Below are positions 33,504-42,211 of a DNA stretch of 64,000 nucleotides, in pieces. Made by a program: the position numbers and the translations under genes. The stretch is from Blautia sp. Its GTDB lineage: Bacteria; Bacillota; Clostridia; Lachnospirales; Lachnospiraceae. The stretch lies in assembly GCA_029257805.1 (NCBI GenBank), contig JARIAR010000009.1, forward strand, positions 1 to 64,000, read 5' to 3'. Each line of letters begins with the position of its first letter. Position 1 is the first letter of the stretch. The notes beneath the pieces were generated by a model. The model was given only the letters and a program-made list of their open reading frames with translations. It ran no database searches and had not been told where the DNA came from.

Positions 33504-34784
33504 TTATTTTTTCATTTCAATTAAATATTCGATTGTGCTTTGACAATCCTGATACACAATCACCTCATCATTTCGTAACGCAACGCCTGACTTCGCCCAA
33601 GTACAATGTGCGCCCGGACATTTTGCCTGTAATATTTTCTGGTTAAGGCTGCTATCGGCGCAGTTTACTTCATATTTTTTACCAGTTGCAACTTTATAAA
33701 CACCTAAAAATCCGGTGTCCATATTCCCAGAAGCCCAATAAGAGTCACTTCGTGATGTGTACCCAAGAGATTTTTGAGCAAGTGGAGCAAAATAGGTTCC
33801 GTTTCCAAACATTTTTCCTGTAATAACTACATTCATAGGATTAATAGTTAAACCATTAGAGATGATGGACCAGAAGTTTTCACTTCGGGAACCATGGAAT
33901 AAGTGACTGATTCCCTGATCTTCTGTAAGATTTTCAGAAGAACAAAAATTATTAAAGCGTTTTTCTGTAGTTTGATTCACAATCCTCCATGCCTGTACAT
34001 ATTCAGAAGCGTTTTTTCTAAGTATTTTTCTGATATGGCTTTCCTCTTCCGGAGTTACACATCTCCACAGAAGGTTATAGGCCTCCAATATAGTAGGTTT
34101 TACCGTATAGCTATTTAATTTCTCTCCGGATCGTACTTGCGAAACCATTGTGTCAAAAAGCTCCTGTTCATTGGCTACAATGTCATTAAAATCAAGCTTT
34201 CTTTGTGCCAGAAAGTTTGATAGTTTATCCATACGTCTGGGAATTGCAGAATAAAGCACCTTGAGTTTATTATTAAACTCAGCCACACTCATTTTGGAAA
34301 AATCAGAAGCTAAAGAATTCAGTATTTCTCTTCCGAAAGAAATCATTTCATCTGAAATATCTTCCACTTTAACGGTGTAATTCGTATCCAGATAAGTTTT
34401 CGTATAATTTATTAGTCGGCTAACAATTTCACGAACTTTTTCATCATCAATTACACGGTAGTCCTCACCGTCCACGGTAATTCCCTGCTTTTTGATAACT
34501 TTTTGCTCCATTTTCTGCTTTTTAGTCAGAAGGTACCCTCTTTGAATTTTCTGGCGGTAGGTATTATCCCATTCTTCCATGCTGAGAATATAACTTCGGG
34601 GTTTATGACGGCCTACAGTAATCCCTACTCTGGCATTTGTTGCCCGAAAAGTACCGTCTTGGAGATTTTCCATGATAAATTTCTGATTATTTCCTCTTCC
34701 AGTGGCTGTTTCCCCTACAAAGTTTAATTCTAAATATTCTCTATTCGGAGCCTCTATTGATGTTTGTATAGTTGCATTTTGCAT
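33504..34784 (-). CDS. PARP-like ADP-ribosyltransferase with WGR-like N-terminus
   Basis: 426 residues from the ATG at 34784; a second ATG two codons earlier is too close to the SD. Residues 1-100 resemble a WGR domain. The middle (120-270) is helical like the PARP regulatory domain. The C-terminal 130 residues are the catalytic domain: HGSR (His 297), GNGTYFAP (Tyr 331) and NDEVIVY (Glu 407), the H-Y-E triad of poly-ADP-ribose polymerases. It would transfer ADP-ribose from NAD+ to protein or DNA. PARPs are rare in bacteria. It may modify host factors, act in repair, or serve defence. Confidence 0.85.
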   Translation of the reverse strand: MQNATIQTSIEAPNREYLELNFVGETATGRGNNQKFIMENLQDGTFRATNARVGITVGRHKPRSYILSMEEWDNTYRQKIQRGYLLTKKQKMEQKVIKKQGITVDGEDYRVIDDEKVREIVSRLINYTKTYLDTNYTVKVEDISDEMISFGREILNSLASDFSKMSVAEFNNKLKVLYSAIPRRMDKLSNFLAQRKLDFNDIVANEQELFDTMVSQVRSGEKLNSYTVKPTILEAYNLLWRCVTPEEESHIRKILRKNASEYVQAWRIVNQTTEKRFNNFCSSENLTEDQGISHLFHGSRSENFWSIISNGLTINPMNVVITGKMFGNGTYFAPLAQKSLGYTSRSDSYWASGNMDTGFLGVYKVATGKKYEVNCADSSLNQKILQAKCPGAHCTWAKSGVALRNDEVIVYQDCQSTIEYLIEMKK

Positions 34785-34789
34785 AGCCA

Positions 34790-34917
34790 TTTCTCCCTTC
34801 GTTTTTTATTTACGAAAAAATTATGATTTATGCCGTCATATGATAAAACACCCGCAGCAAATGCCACGGGTGTCAAAACGAAAGGATTCTGGAAGGTTTG
34901 CTCCCTTCCATGAATAT
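34790..34917 (-). promoter_or_regulatory. Structured leader of the PARP-like gene
   Basis: From the promoter: stem TGGAAGG / CCTTCCA (34890-34910), then CCTTTCGTTTT, a GC-rich stem ACACCCG ... CGGGTGT followed by TTTT (34848-34873), and the SD in AAAACGAAGGGAG. CCTTTCGTTTT can pair with AAAACGAAGGG over 11 bases with one G-U, which would hide the SD. Confidence 0.65.
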
Positions 34918-34956
34918 ATAGTACCCTTCTGTAAGGATAAGTTTTTTCCAGATGAA
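34918..34956 (-). promoter_or_regulatory. 27-bp-gap promoter of the PARP-like gene
   Basis: Minus-strand TTCATCTGG (TTCATC at 34951-34956), 27 bp, TACTAT (34918-34923). Confidence 0.8.
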
Positions 34957-34968
34957 GATTTTGCCTCT

Positions 34969-37047
34969 TTACCTTTTTGGAAAAACAAATTTTATCTGGC
35001 CGTTTTCCAGACTCAGGGCTGCATCGAATTTCGTTCCTTTTTTACTGACAAAACCTTTAAGAACAGAAGTTTTTCCTTTTTGAATTAGATTTTTCATCTG
35101 ATTATCCGTTAATTTCTTTGAACAAACTATGTGTGGAACAGAAAATCGACAATCTGGATAACCGCTGCAGGCATATCCAAACTGCAGCTGACGCATAGGA
35201 TTTCCACACCAAGGGCAATTTAATCCTTCTATAAAATTGTTATTATTGTTCTGTCGGATAGAAGAAAAATCTTTGTACTCCAGCTCCTTTAGCGATTCAT
35301 CTACATACTTCAGTATCATAGCGTGTACATTATTATAGGATTCATTTCCTTCTCTTATATTTTGCATATGGAGTTCCCAAGAAGCTGTGAGTTCTGGATT
35401 AAGAATGGAATGCCCGTCTAATGCTTCAATATATTTCTTGCCTTTTTCTGTAATATACAGACCATTTTTCTTTTTCTCCATATAGCCAGTGTCGATTAGA
35501 TCCTTAATAATGGTAGCTCTTGAAGAAGGTTTCCCAATTCCCTTTGCCTTTTTCATAATATCTTTTAATTCACCTTTTTGCATATAGCGCTGAATATTTT
35601 CCATTGCCGATACAAGTAAAGCTTCTGAAAAACGTTTGGGAGGTTTTGTTTCAATTTCTTTAATTCCCTTTCTGTTGATATTGAGTTTTTCATTTTGCGA
35701 AACGTTCGGAAGCACATATTCTTTGACTTGACGTTCATAAATCACGGAAAATCCAGGTTCCAACACTTTGGAGCCTTTTGCCACATACAGATTTCCATTT
35801 GCATTTAGAACATATTTTGATTTTTCTTGTTTGAGTGTCGGCAAAAACATAGATACAAACCGCCGGTAAATCATGGATAAAATATTTATTTCCTTTTCAT
35901 TCATTTTTCCCCAGTCAGGAATTTTACCCGTGGGGATAAGGGCATCATGCGATGTTTTCTCTACCTCTTCATTATTGATAAAGCGTTTGTCCGAACGTAC
36001 CCGTGAAAAATCGTCTTTTGTAATAGTTACCGGATACAGTTCTGGTATTGTTTGTGCCGCCTGTAATAACATTGGAAATTCCATACTTTTTTCAGTAGAT
36101 AGATACCTTCCTTCCGTTCTTGGATAAGAAAGAACTTTATAGTGCTCATAAAGCTTCTGTGTTGTTTCAGACACAACAGAAGGAGAATATCCATATTTCT
36201 GCCCGGCTTCTACTTGTATATCCGTGAGATTGTAAAGTTGGGGGGCTGGTGTTTTTTTTATTTTTTTCTCTTTACGAATAATCTCTGCATATTCTCCCGA
36301 ATCCTTTAAAACCAGATCTGCTTTTTCTCTATCCTGAAAGAAAAGATCCATTCCCTTTTCATCTACTAAAGAAGCTATTATCTGCGGATTTTCTGTCTGT
36401 ATCACTGGTAAATAGGACATTCTTTTTACAAAACAATCTATTTCCCGGCAGTTATCATATACCAACTTAAGTGTAGGGGCCTTTACACGACCAATCCGAA
36501 GTAGCATATTTGCTTTGACAGTGTATCCAATCGTCAAATTCATTCCGATCAACCAATCAAAATGACTTCTTATCCTAAATGCCTCCGTCATCCCAACGTC
36601 ACGCTTATTGGTGTGAAAATCGGTTAATTTTCCAAAAGATTTCATAATCTCTGCGTCTGTCAGCCCGGTTTCAAAAAATCGCAGAGCCCTGTATTTTTCC
36701 AAATGCAGAGTTTCTTCCAATAAAGCATATATGCCGTTACCCTCAACATCACTATCCGTTCCTACAATAATTCCTTCAAAATGATTCGTTGTTAAAGCAT
36801 CTGAAATACGTTTTACAATATCAGGGCGAAGAACTTTAATCTCAAAGTGTTCCGGTTTTAAAGGTAAAGGTAAATCTCCCCATTTTTTTCCACTCCATTC
36901 TGGATATTCATTGGGAAGTTTCAGTCCACTGACATGTCCTGACAACGCCATAAATACAATGTCCCCTAGAGGTTTATCTGATTTTTCATAAGCAGCTTTA
37001 ACTGCCAGCATCGTACTTGGTTTTTCTGCTAAATATAAGTAACTCAT
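34969..37047 (-). CDS. topB: Topoisomerase III-like type IA topoisomerase
   Basis: 692 residues. Toprim residues are in YLAEKPS and GTDSDVEGNGI. The catalytic Tyr is in VLSYPRTEGRYL. A C-terminal zinc-ribbon-like region (LNCPWCGNPMRQLQFGYACSGYPDC) is followed by a short tail. It relaxes or decatenates DNA and is standard on Clostridial conjugative elements. The ATG has no nearby SD; the SD about 34 nt upstream would start a short out-of-frame ORF overlapping topB. Confidence 0.92.
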   Translation of the reverse strand: MSYLYLAEKPSTMLAVKAAYEKSDKPLGDIVFMALSGHVSGLKLPNEYPEWSGKKWGDLPLPLKPEHFEIKVLRPDIVKRISDALTTNHFEGIIVGTDSDVEGNGIYALLEETLHLEKYRALRFFETGLTDAEIMKSFGKLTDFHTNKRDVGMTEAFRIRSHFDWLIGMNLTIGYTVKANMLLRIGRVKAPTLKLVYDNCREIDCFVKRMSYLPVIQTENPQIIASLVDEKGMDLFFQDREKADLVLKDSGEYAEIIRKEKKIKKTPAPQLYNLTDIQVEAGQKYGYSPSVVSETTQKLYEHYKVLSYPRTEGRYLSTEKSMEFPMLLQAAQTIPELYPVTITKDDFSRVRSDKRFINNEEVEKTSHDALIPTGKIPDWGKMNEKEINILSMIYRRFVSMFLPTLKQEKSKYVLNANGNLYVAKGSKVLEPGFSVIYERQVKEYVLPNVSQNEKLNINRKGIKEIETKPPKRFSEALLVSAMENIQRYMQKGELKDIMKKAKGIGKPSSRATIIKDLIDTGYMEKKKNGLYITEKGKKYIEALDGHSILNPELTASWELHMQNIREGNESYNNVHAMILKYVDESLKELEYKDFSSIRQNNNNNFIEGLNCPWCGNPMRQLQFGYACSGYPDCRFSVPHIVCSKKLTDNQMKNLIQKGKTSVLKGFVSKKGTKFDAALSLENGQIKFVFPKR

Positions 37048-37216
37048 TTAAAATATGCCGTGTAAGATTTAGCATCTCCTTTCTATGTTTTCTTATTCAT
37101 AATATGACAAAGCTCTTTTTCACAAAGTAGAGCACCCACAGCAGTTGCTGTGGGTGTCAAAGAAAATGCTATGGAAAACGAAAAGAGTCTGGAAAGTTGT
37201 TTTCCTTCCATGAATA
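37048..37216 (-). promoter_or_regulatory. Structured leader of topB
   Basis: It shares the layout of the 34790-34917 leader: stem TGGAAGG / CTTTCCA, TTTTCGTTTT, stem GACACCCACAGC / GCTGTGGGTGC, then TTGTCATATTATG and an SD. The second stem lacks a good T-run, unlike the other two leaders. Confidence 0.55.
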
Positions 37217-37255
37217 TATAATACCATTTTGGAACGCTATGTTTTCTCCAGATGA
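37217..37255 (-). promoter_or_regulatory. 27-bp-gap promoter of topB
   Basis: Minus-strand TTCATCTGG (TTCATC at 37250-37255), 27 bp, TATTAT (37217-37222). Confidence 0.8.
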
Positions 37256-37274
37256 AGAATTTGGAAATAAATCG

Positions 37275-37305
37275 AATACAAATACCGGAGATTTCTCTCC
37301 GGCAT
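37275..37305 (-). terminator. Terminator of the toxin-antitoxin operon
   Basis: Minus-strand GCCGGAGA / TCTCCGGT stem followed by ATTTGTATTC; the T-run is weak. Confidence 0.6.
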
Positions 37306-37307
37306 CC

Positions 37308-37688
37308 TTACATTTTTGCATCATTTATGAGTTTCTTTTGAAATTCTTTCACAAGATTAATAATTTCTGCATATACTCTAGGAAAATCATGCTTTAAGTC
37401 CAAAACTTGTTTTGTTATTTTTCCAGAATTCAAAACGGCCCGTTTATGTGTACGAACATATGAAACTGTTGATAATTGTAGAGAGGTTTCTGAATAAGTC
37501 TCTGGTCTCATTTCATAATCATAATGAAGATTTAAGTTTTCTTTTTTAGTTACCCTCGAAATGGGAAGTACAACATAGTCGCTATTATCAGCTTGTCCAA
37601 TAATACGAACTGGACGTCCCTTAAAAGCCATTCTATGCTTTACATTATCGTAATATTTAAAAGCTGAGATACAGATTGTGCCAATCAT
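37308..37688 (-). CDS. MazF/PemK-like toxin (candidate)
   Basis: 126 residues. RPVRIIGQADNSDYVVLPISRVT has the beta-barrel pattern of MazF/PemK endoribonucleases. The C-terminal helix is longer than in classical MazF. The ATG overlaps the stop of the upstream small gene (TAATG), the usual antitoxin-toxin coupling. It would cleave mRNA when free of antitoxin and help keep the element. The family call rests on this one region plus gene order. Confidence 0.62.
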   Translation of the reverse strand: MIGTICISAFKYYDNVKHRMAFKGRPVRIIGQADNSDYVVLPISRVTKKENLNLHYDYEMRPETYSETSLQLSTVSYVRTHKRAVLNSGKITKQVLDLKHDFPRVYAEIINLVKEFQKKLINDAKM

Positions 37689-37912
37689 TAAACTACCTCC
37701 AGCTCTTCAAATTCATCATAGTACATATCCCACACGGAATCATAAGGTCTTACTTTCTCAGCATCTTTGCGAATATCTTCTAATTTTAATAAAACATTTC
37801 CATTCGCACCTTCCGGAAGACCTTTTCGTGAATTAAGCCATGAAATTAATTCTTTGTATTGCTCAAAACGAATTAAAATTCGTTTTGCCCATATGACAGC
37901 ATATATTGGCAA
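37688..37912 (-). CDS. Antitoxin candidate
   Basis: Up to 74 residues, acidic C-terminus (DSVWDMYYDEFEELEVV). The frame opens with TTG at 37910-37912 without a good SD, and a perfect palindrome copy lies within codons 10-16, so the true start may be downstream of the palindrome. It precedes and overlaps the toxin-like gene. The palindrome may be an operator for autoregulation. Confidence 0.5.
   Translation of the reverse strand: MPIYAVIWAKRILIRFEQYKELISWLNSRKGLPEGANGNVLLKLEDIRKDAEKVRPYDSVWDMYYDEFEELEVV
37865..37886. repeat. Palindrome copy 5 (AAAACGAATT - AA - AATTCGTTTT)
   Basis: Perfect 10-bp arms, at the 5' end of the antitoxin frame, preceded by GTCATATGGGC on the minus strand. Confidence 0.85.
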
Positions 37913-37948
37913 AAGGGGACTGCATTTAGCGCAGCCCCCCCTTCTAAA

Positions 37949-39016
37949 TTAAAATTCACAGGAATAATCATGTACGGTAACGATTTCGCCTCTATCGTAA
38001 GTTTTTACGACTTTGACAAATTTCAGATTGTAATCCTGATCTGATAAAACCAGACCATAAGCCTTCCGGCCTTCACGCAAAGTCTTAAAGTCTACAAGAT
38101 AGTCGTAATCCTCCAATTCTTTCAAAACTTCTGCATTAGAAAATGTAAATGTCCCGTAAGAACTATCAAAAATCATCAGCTTTTTGTGAGATTTCAGAGT
38201 TAAGCCTTGGTCGAAATGATTTTCCGTTACAGAGACAATCGGATACATATTAATGATTTCCGGCTCACTGTCATTTACATTTAACCAAAGTGTGTATGGA
38301 GTAATTTCCTGTACACTTCCATCTTCCTTTTCCTTATGTCCGACAGAAAGTAAAATGCTATCTTTTGTAAAATGTGGTTCTTCTGAAATAAAAGGAACAT
38401 TACTTACATAACTGCTCAATGTATGCGTTCCATCTACTGCAAATTCAATAGTGATTACTCCAGCATTAGAAACATATTCCTTTGAAACTTTAACACCATT
38501 TTCTTCGTATTCTTTATGATGCACTTCAGAATATACGCAATAGACTCTATTATCTATGCAATAAACTGCTGGCATTGTTATTCCAAAAGATAATAATTTG
38601 AAAAAGCGATCCCTCTTAGGCTCGTAAGTGTATAAATACACCCAATTCCTTTCTTTTTCCGGTGCCATATCATTGGCTTTGACAGCAAGCAGTAATTTTC
38701 CAGGGAAAGATGCAAGAATTTTGCAGATAACAAGCTCTCCCTGCTCTGTTACCTTTTCATTTGACTGCATCAAAAACCCGTTCTCTACATAATATCCTTC
38801 CGGAATAATAGGTAAATTCGGATTACAAAGGAATCGGAAACAGATTGCATTTGCTTCTGTGATCACAACCTTTTCCTCTGCCAGTTTCTGTTCAGGTTCT
38901 TTTTCAAGGATTTCCTGGGCATATGCTTTTCCATCTTCCACTGATGTAATGCAATACATCGATCCGTTAATCTTGTTCATTACCTCTACATTTTTTTCTG
39001 CCATTTTCATTCTCAT
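37949..39016 (-). CDS. Unknown soluble protein
   Basis: 355 residues with AAAGGAG before the ATG. No signal or membrane helix. Repeating short beta strands with acidic turns (KMAEKNVEVMNKINGSMYCI, GELVICKILASFPGKLLLAVK, NWVYLYTYEPKRDRFF) suggest a beta-propeller-like or repeat beta fold. It is expressed from its own 27-bp-gap promoter and structured leader, the same control as topB and the PARP-like gene. Function unknown. Confidence 0.65.
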   Translation of the reverse strand: MRMKMAEKNVEVMNKINGSMYCITSVEDGKAYAQEILEKEPEQKLAEEKVVITEANAICFRFLCNPNLPIIPEGYYVENGFLMQSNEKVTEQGELVICKILASFPGKLLLAVKANDMAPEKERNWVYLYTYEPKRDRFFKLLSFGITMPAVYCIDNRVYCVYSEVHHKEYEENGVKVSKEYVSNAGVITIEFAVDGTHTLSSYVSNVPFISEEPHFTKDSILLSVGHKEKEDGSVQEITPYTLWLNVNDSEPEIINMYPIVSVTENHFDQGLTLKSHKKLMIFDSSYGTFTFSNAEVLKELEDYDYLVDFKTLREGRKAYGLVLSDQDYNLKFVKVVKTYDRGEIVTVHDYSCEF

Positions 39017-39021
39017 TATTT

Positions 39022-39214
39022 TTTCTCCTTTCGTGATATGAAATTTTTGACATAGTTAATATGTATTTTCTGTGTAAATAATGAAGTTCCTAGGTAGATT
39101 CATATACTTTTTTTATATTTTGGGCATTAGACTGATACACCAAAACACCCGCAGCCAATACTGCGGGTGTCAAAACGAAAGGATTCTGGAAGGCTTTCTC
39201 CCTTCCATGTATAC
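39022..39214 (-). promoter_or_regulatory. Structured leader of the 37949-39016 gene
   Basis: Stem TGGAAGG / CCTTCCA, CCTTTCGTTTT, then a GC-rich stem GACACCCGCAG / CTGCGGGTGT followed by TTTTGG (terminator-like). The SD region CACGAAAGGAG can pair with CCTTTCGT over 8 bases. AGAAAATACATATTAA near 39060 is repeated at about 59780. Confidence 0.6.
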
Positions 39215-39253
39215 ATAATACTACTCTTTAAGGATTAGCATTTCCCAGATGAA
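39215..39253 (-). promoter_or_regulatory. 27-bp-gap promoter of the 37949-39016 gene
   Basis: Minus-strand TTCATCTGG (TTCATC at 39248-39253), 27 bp, TATTAT (39215-39220). Confidence 0.8.
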
Positions 39254-39285
39254 AAAAAGAGATGCTTCCGCACCTCTTTTCCATA
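39250..39285 (-). terminator. Terminator of the helicase-nuclease gene
   Basis: Minus-strand AAAAGAGGTGC / GCATCTCTTTT with a TTTTTTT tail; near-copy of 33465-33500. Confidence 0.85.
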
Positions 39286-39296
39286 ACATATTTCGA

Positions 39297-42152
39297 TTAA
39301 ATAACATCTGTAAGAGAAAGCTGATGGGCATTCCGCACCATTTTGGCATACTCCTTTTTTTCTTCTGGAGTCATTTCTCCGCGCAGTTTTCTTTTTCGTG
39401 AAGCAGCTTTTTCTTTTCTCTGTTCTAATTTTAAAGAAGCTGATAGATCTACAGGCTGGTATTCCTCACCCAATGCTTCGAAAACTTCTTCCAAGAATTG
39501 ATTATACATAGGATCTTCTTTCGAGCTGTGAAGAAGATACTGACCAGTCACATACAGAACATCTCTTGCTCTGGTGAAAGAAACAAATAATAACCTTCGC
39601 GTTTCTTCAATGTCCTCATTTCTTTTCGGTCCACCACCATGCAGGGACTTACTATCATATCCGCTTATGGTGTTAAATACTGCCTTCCATTCCAGACCTT
39701 TTGAACTATGAGCAGTCGTAAGAACCACTCCCTGGTATGTCTGGAGCATTCTTTTTTCTACTTTTTCGCCAAATATAGAGAAATTGTGAATATACTCTAG
39801 CTCTGACTGCAGGTCTTCGTTCTGGTACACCATTTCAAGAAATCCTTCATAAATTTCATCGCTTTCTTTCAAACTTTCCAGATATTCATGAAAGATATGT
39901 CTCTGATAGTTCATATCCAACAAATCAATGCGCATAAATTCCTGCTTCATTTTCTGGATTGCCGCTTTAATGTCATCTATCTGTAACTTTTCAAATATTT
40001 CTCCCCTGTATTTTGCATTAAGGTAATTGAAATACAATTCTTCAGCTTCTGGCTGATAAAAAGCTTCTGCCAATGATACAGCAGCCTGCACATTCGAATT
40101 ATCCATAAGTCGTAAAGGATTCATCATAATCCACGGTATATCTTGCCTTGTAAGTTCGGCTCCTATTGCCGCCAATTCTGATTTTTTATAAGCGATGCAC
40201 GCTATATCTTCCGGCTGCATTCCGTCCTCTATAAAGAGTTTAATTTGTTTAGCAATATACTCGTATTCATCTTTCTTGGAATGAAATCCTTTTACTACTG
40301 GTCTTGTACCAGACTCTCGTACAGGAACCATATCTTTATCAACACGCTTTTTATTGAGTTTGTTTATTTTATTGGAAAGTTCCAGAATCTCCGGAGTTGA
40401 CCTACGGTTTTCTACCAGATACAAATCGGTTCCGTGCATTTCCATTTTTTCAAAAAAATTAAGAATATTGTCCACGGAAGTATGCCGGAAACCATAAATA
40501 CTCTGGGCATCGTCGCCAACTACCATAAGGGATTCAAATGTGCTGCATTCCGTGAAGCGCTTTATTGTCGCAAGCTGAATATCATTGCTATCCTGGAACT
40601 CATCAACTATGATATGCCGGAATCCATACTGCTCCAAGTATCCTGGATACAGTTCCAGAATATGTTCCATCAACGGCTCCTGATCTGTAAACTGTACAAG
40701 ATTTTCTTCTTTTAAACGCCTATCATAGTGCTGATAAAGTGTTAATAAAGAGAAAATTGAGCCGTTTCCATAGAAACGCAAGACTTTATCCTCTTCAAGT
40801 GCAGCGGCAAGCTCTTTGTCTGCGTTCGCATCTTCAGGATTTATTTGATTGACCTTAATGAGTTCAAAAGCTTTTTTTGTACAGGTAAGAGCGCCTTTAC
40901 AGTTTGGCATGTCCATAGAATAATTCATATAATCCAAACCTGGCACAGGACTTTCATCCAGCAATTGAGTAATAATGACTGAATTCCGTACATCATCTAC
41001 AACTAATGGCGGTTTGGTGAATCCGCAATCTTCATATTCTTTTTTCACAATTTCGTAAGCAAAAGAGTTAAATGTCATTGCCTGAATGTCAGCACAGTTG
41101 ATAGAAAGGTTTCTCGCTTCGCATTTTTTCTTTATACGCTGTTTCATTTCATTTGCTCCTGCATTTGTAAATGTGATAAACAGCACTTCCGAAGATTTAA
41201 CGCCTTCCATAAACATTCGAACACCGCGTTCCGTCATACACTCTGTTTTTCCGGAACCGGCAGCTGCGTTTACCCTACAGATACCTTTTCGGAAATCAAT
41301 AATACTTTGTTGTGCATCAGACGGAATGATTTTAGTGTTTTTTTTCGTAGTTCCCATTGGCTGATAAGGTTCTGGCATACGGATATAATTACAGGATGGA
41401 TTCCAAATACATTTTTTGCACTCTTCCTCCGTACATTCTGTACCTATATCATATTCCTCCAAAAGTTTTTTGAACTGTATGTCCATTGGAGTTTGTACAT
41501 CTTTCCCTCCAATCCAAGCCTGCTCCAGGTAAACAACATTGCCTCCCTTTTCTGAAAAAAAATCATTATCCCAGGAAGAATTATCAAACGTATCTGTTGT
41601 CTTCCGTAGATAATAGTAATTGGCCCGCAGAGTCATTACCTCTCCTTCAGCTAGCAATGTCTTTCCATATTGCAATAAAAAGTAAAGTTCAAGGCACTGG
41701 TTTACAGATGTATCTCTTCCTCTTCCTTTCATTTTTATATTCGGCTTTCCGATTCTGTAAATTACAAGGTCAATGGAATCCCCGTTATAAAAAACTGCAT
41801 CTGGCTTTACAGTAACAAGATAATCTCCCATTTCAATTTCTTTTGGATCTGGAAACTCAGCTTTCCTATGCTCACACATACAGGCACGGGTAAGACATTT
41901 TACAAGTCTATTATTTCTGGCTTTTCCTGCTTCCTGCATAAGGTAATCATCCTCAATTCCCTGATTTACCAAATCAGCAAACTCAGAAATTTCAAATTCA
42001 CCCCGCAGATAGCCCTTAATAATGTCTTTGACGATAATCGCATTATCATAGTGTACATTTTTTACCCGTTCGAGGTTTAATTCGTCATAATCTCTTGCCT
42101 TTGCACACCAGTTACGTCCTCGAAATTCACCACTTCTTTTTTTGATTTTCAT
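39297..42152 (-). CDS. UvrD-like helicase fused to a Cas4-type nuclease domain
   Basis: 951 residues from the ATG at 42152 (GAAGGGAG upstream). The longer frame reaching 42296 runs through the leader hairpins and has no ribosome site. Residues 1-260 look like a PD-(D/E)XK nuclease: VKPDAVFYNGDSIDLVIY, CLELYFLLQYG, and a Cys set (C91/C93 region plus C240, C245, C248, C254) as in iron-sulfur Cas4/AddB nucleases. Residues 280-920 are a superfamily 1 helicase: AAAGSGKT (297-303), VDEFQDSN, VGDDAQSIYGFR, and VSFTRARDVLYV. It likely processes DNA ends. A hairpin can mask the SD. Confidence 0.82.
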   Translation of the reverse strand: MKIKKRSGEFRGRNWCAKARDYDELNLERVKNVHYDNAIIVKDIIKGYLRGEFEISEFADLVNQGIEDDYLMQEAGKARNNRLVKCLTRACMCEHRKAEFPDPKEIEMGDYLVTVKPDAVFYNGDSIDLVIYRIGKPNIKMKGRGRDTSVNQCLELYFLLQYGKTLLAEGEVMTLRANYYYLRKTTDTFDNSSWDNDFFSEKGGNVVYLEQAWIGGKDVQTPMDIQFKKLLEEYDIGTECTEEECKKCIWNPSCNYIRMPEPYQPMGTTKKNTKIIPSDAQQSIIDFRKGICRVNAAAGSGKTECMTERGVRMFMEGVKSSEVLFITFTNAGANEMKQRIKKKCEARNLSINCADIQAMTFNSFAYEIVKKEYEDCGFTKPPLVVDDVRNSVIITQLLDESPVPGLDYMNYSMDMPNCKGALTCTKKAFELIKVNQINPEDANADKELAAALEEDKVLRFYGNGSIFSLLTLYQHYDRRLKEENLVQFTDQEPLMEHILELYPGYLEQYGFRHIIVDEFQDSNDIQLATIKRFTECSTFESLMVVGDDAQSIYGFRHTSVDNILNFFEKMEMHGTDLYLVENRRSTPEILELSNKINKLNKKRVDKDMVPVRESGTRPVVKGFHSKKDEYEYIAKQIKLFIEDGMQPEDIACIAYKKSELAAIGAELTRQDIPWIMMNPLRLMDNSNVQAAVSLAEAFYQPEAEELYFNYLNAKYRGEIFEKLQIDDIKAAIQKMKQEFMRIDLLDMNYQRHIFHEYLESLKESDEIYEGFLEMVYQNEDLQSELEYIHNFSIFGEKVEKRMLQTYQGVVLTTAHSSKGLEWKAVFNTISGYDSKSLHGGGPKRNEDIEETRRLLFVSFTRARDVLYVTGQYLLHSSKEDPMYNQFLEEVFEALGEEYQPVDLSASLKLEQRKEKAASRKRKLRGEMTPEEKKEYAKMVRNAHQLSLTDVI

Positions 42153-42162
42153 TTTATTTTCT

Positions 42163-42190
42163 CCCTTCGTTTTAATAACTTTACGAAGGG
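42163..42190 (-). promoter_or_regulatory. SD-masking hairpin of the helicase-nuclease gene
   Basis: Minus-strand CCCTTCGT and ACGAAGGG form a perfect 8-bp stem with a 12-nt loop; the second arm contains the SD. Confidence 0.7.
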
Positions 42191-42211
42191 AATATGATGG
42201 TTTTCGATAGG

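Noticed and set aside
34873-39208. Conserved leader peptide starting MEG in the structured leaders
   Set aside because: Two leaders encode a similar 12-residue peptide, but in the topB leader the frame gives a different sequence while the stem is kept; RNA structure explains the conservation better and no SD precedes it.
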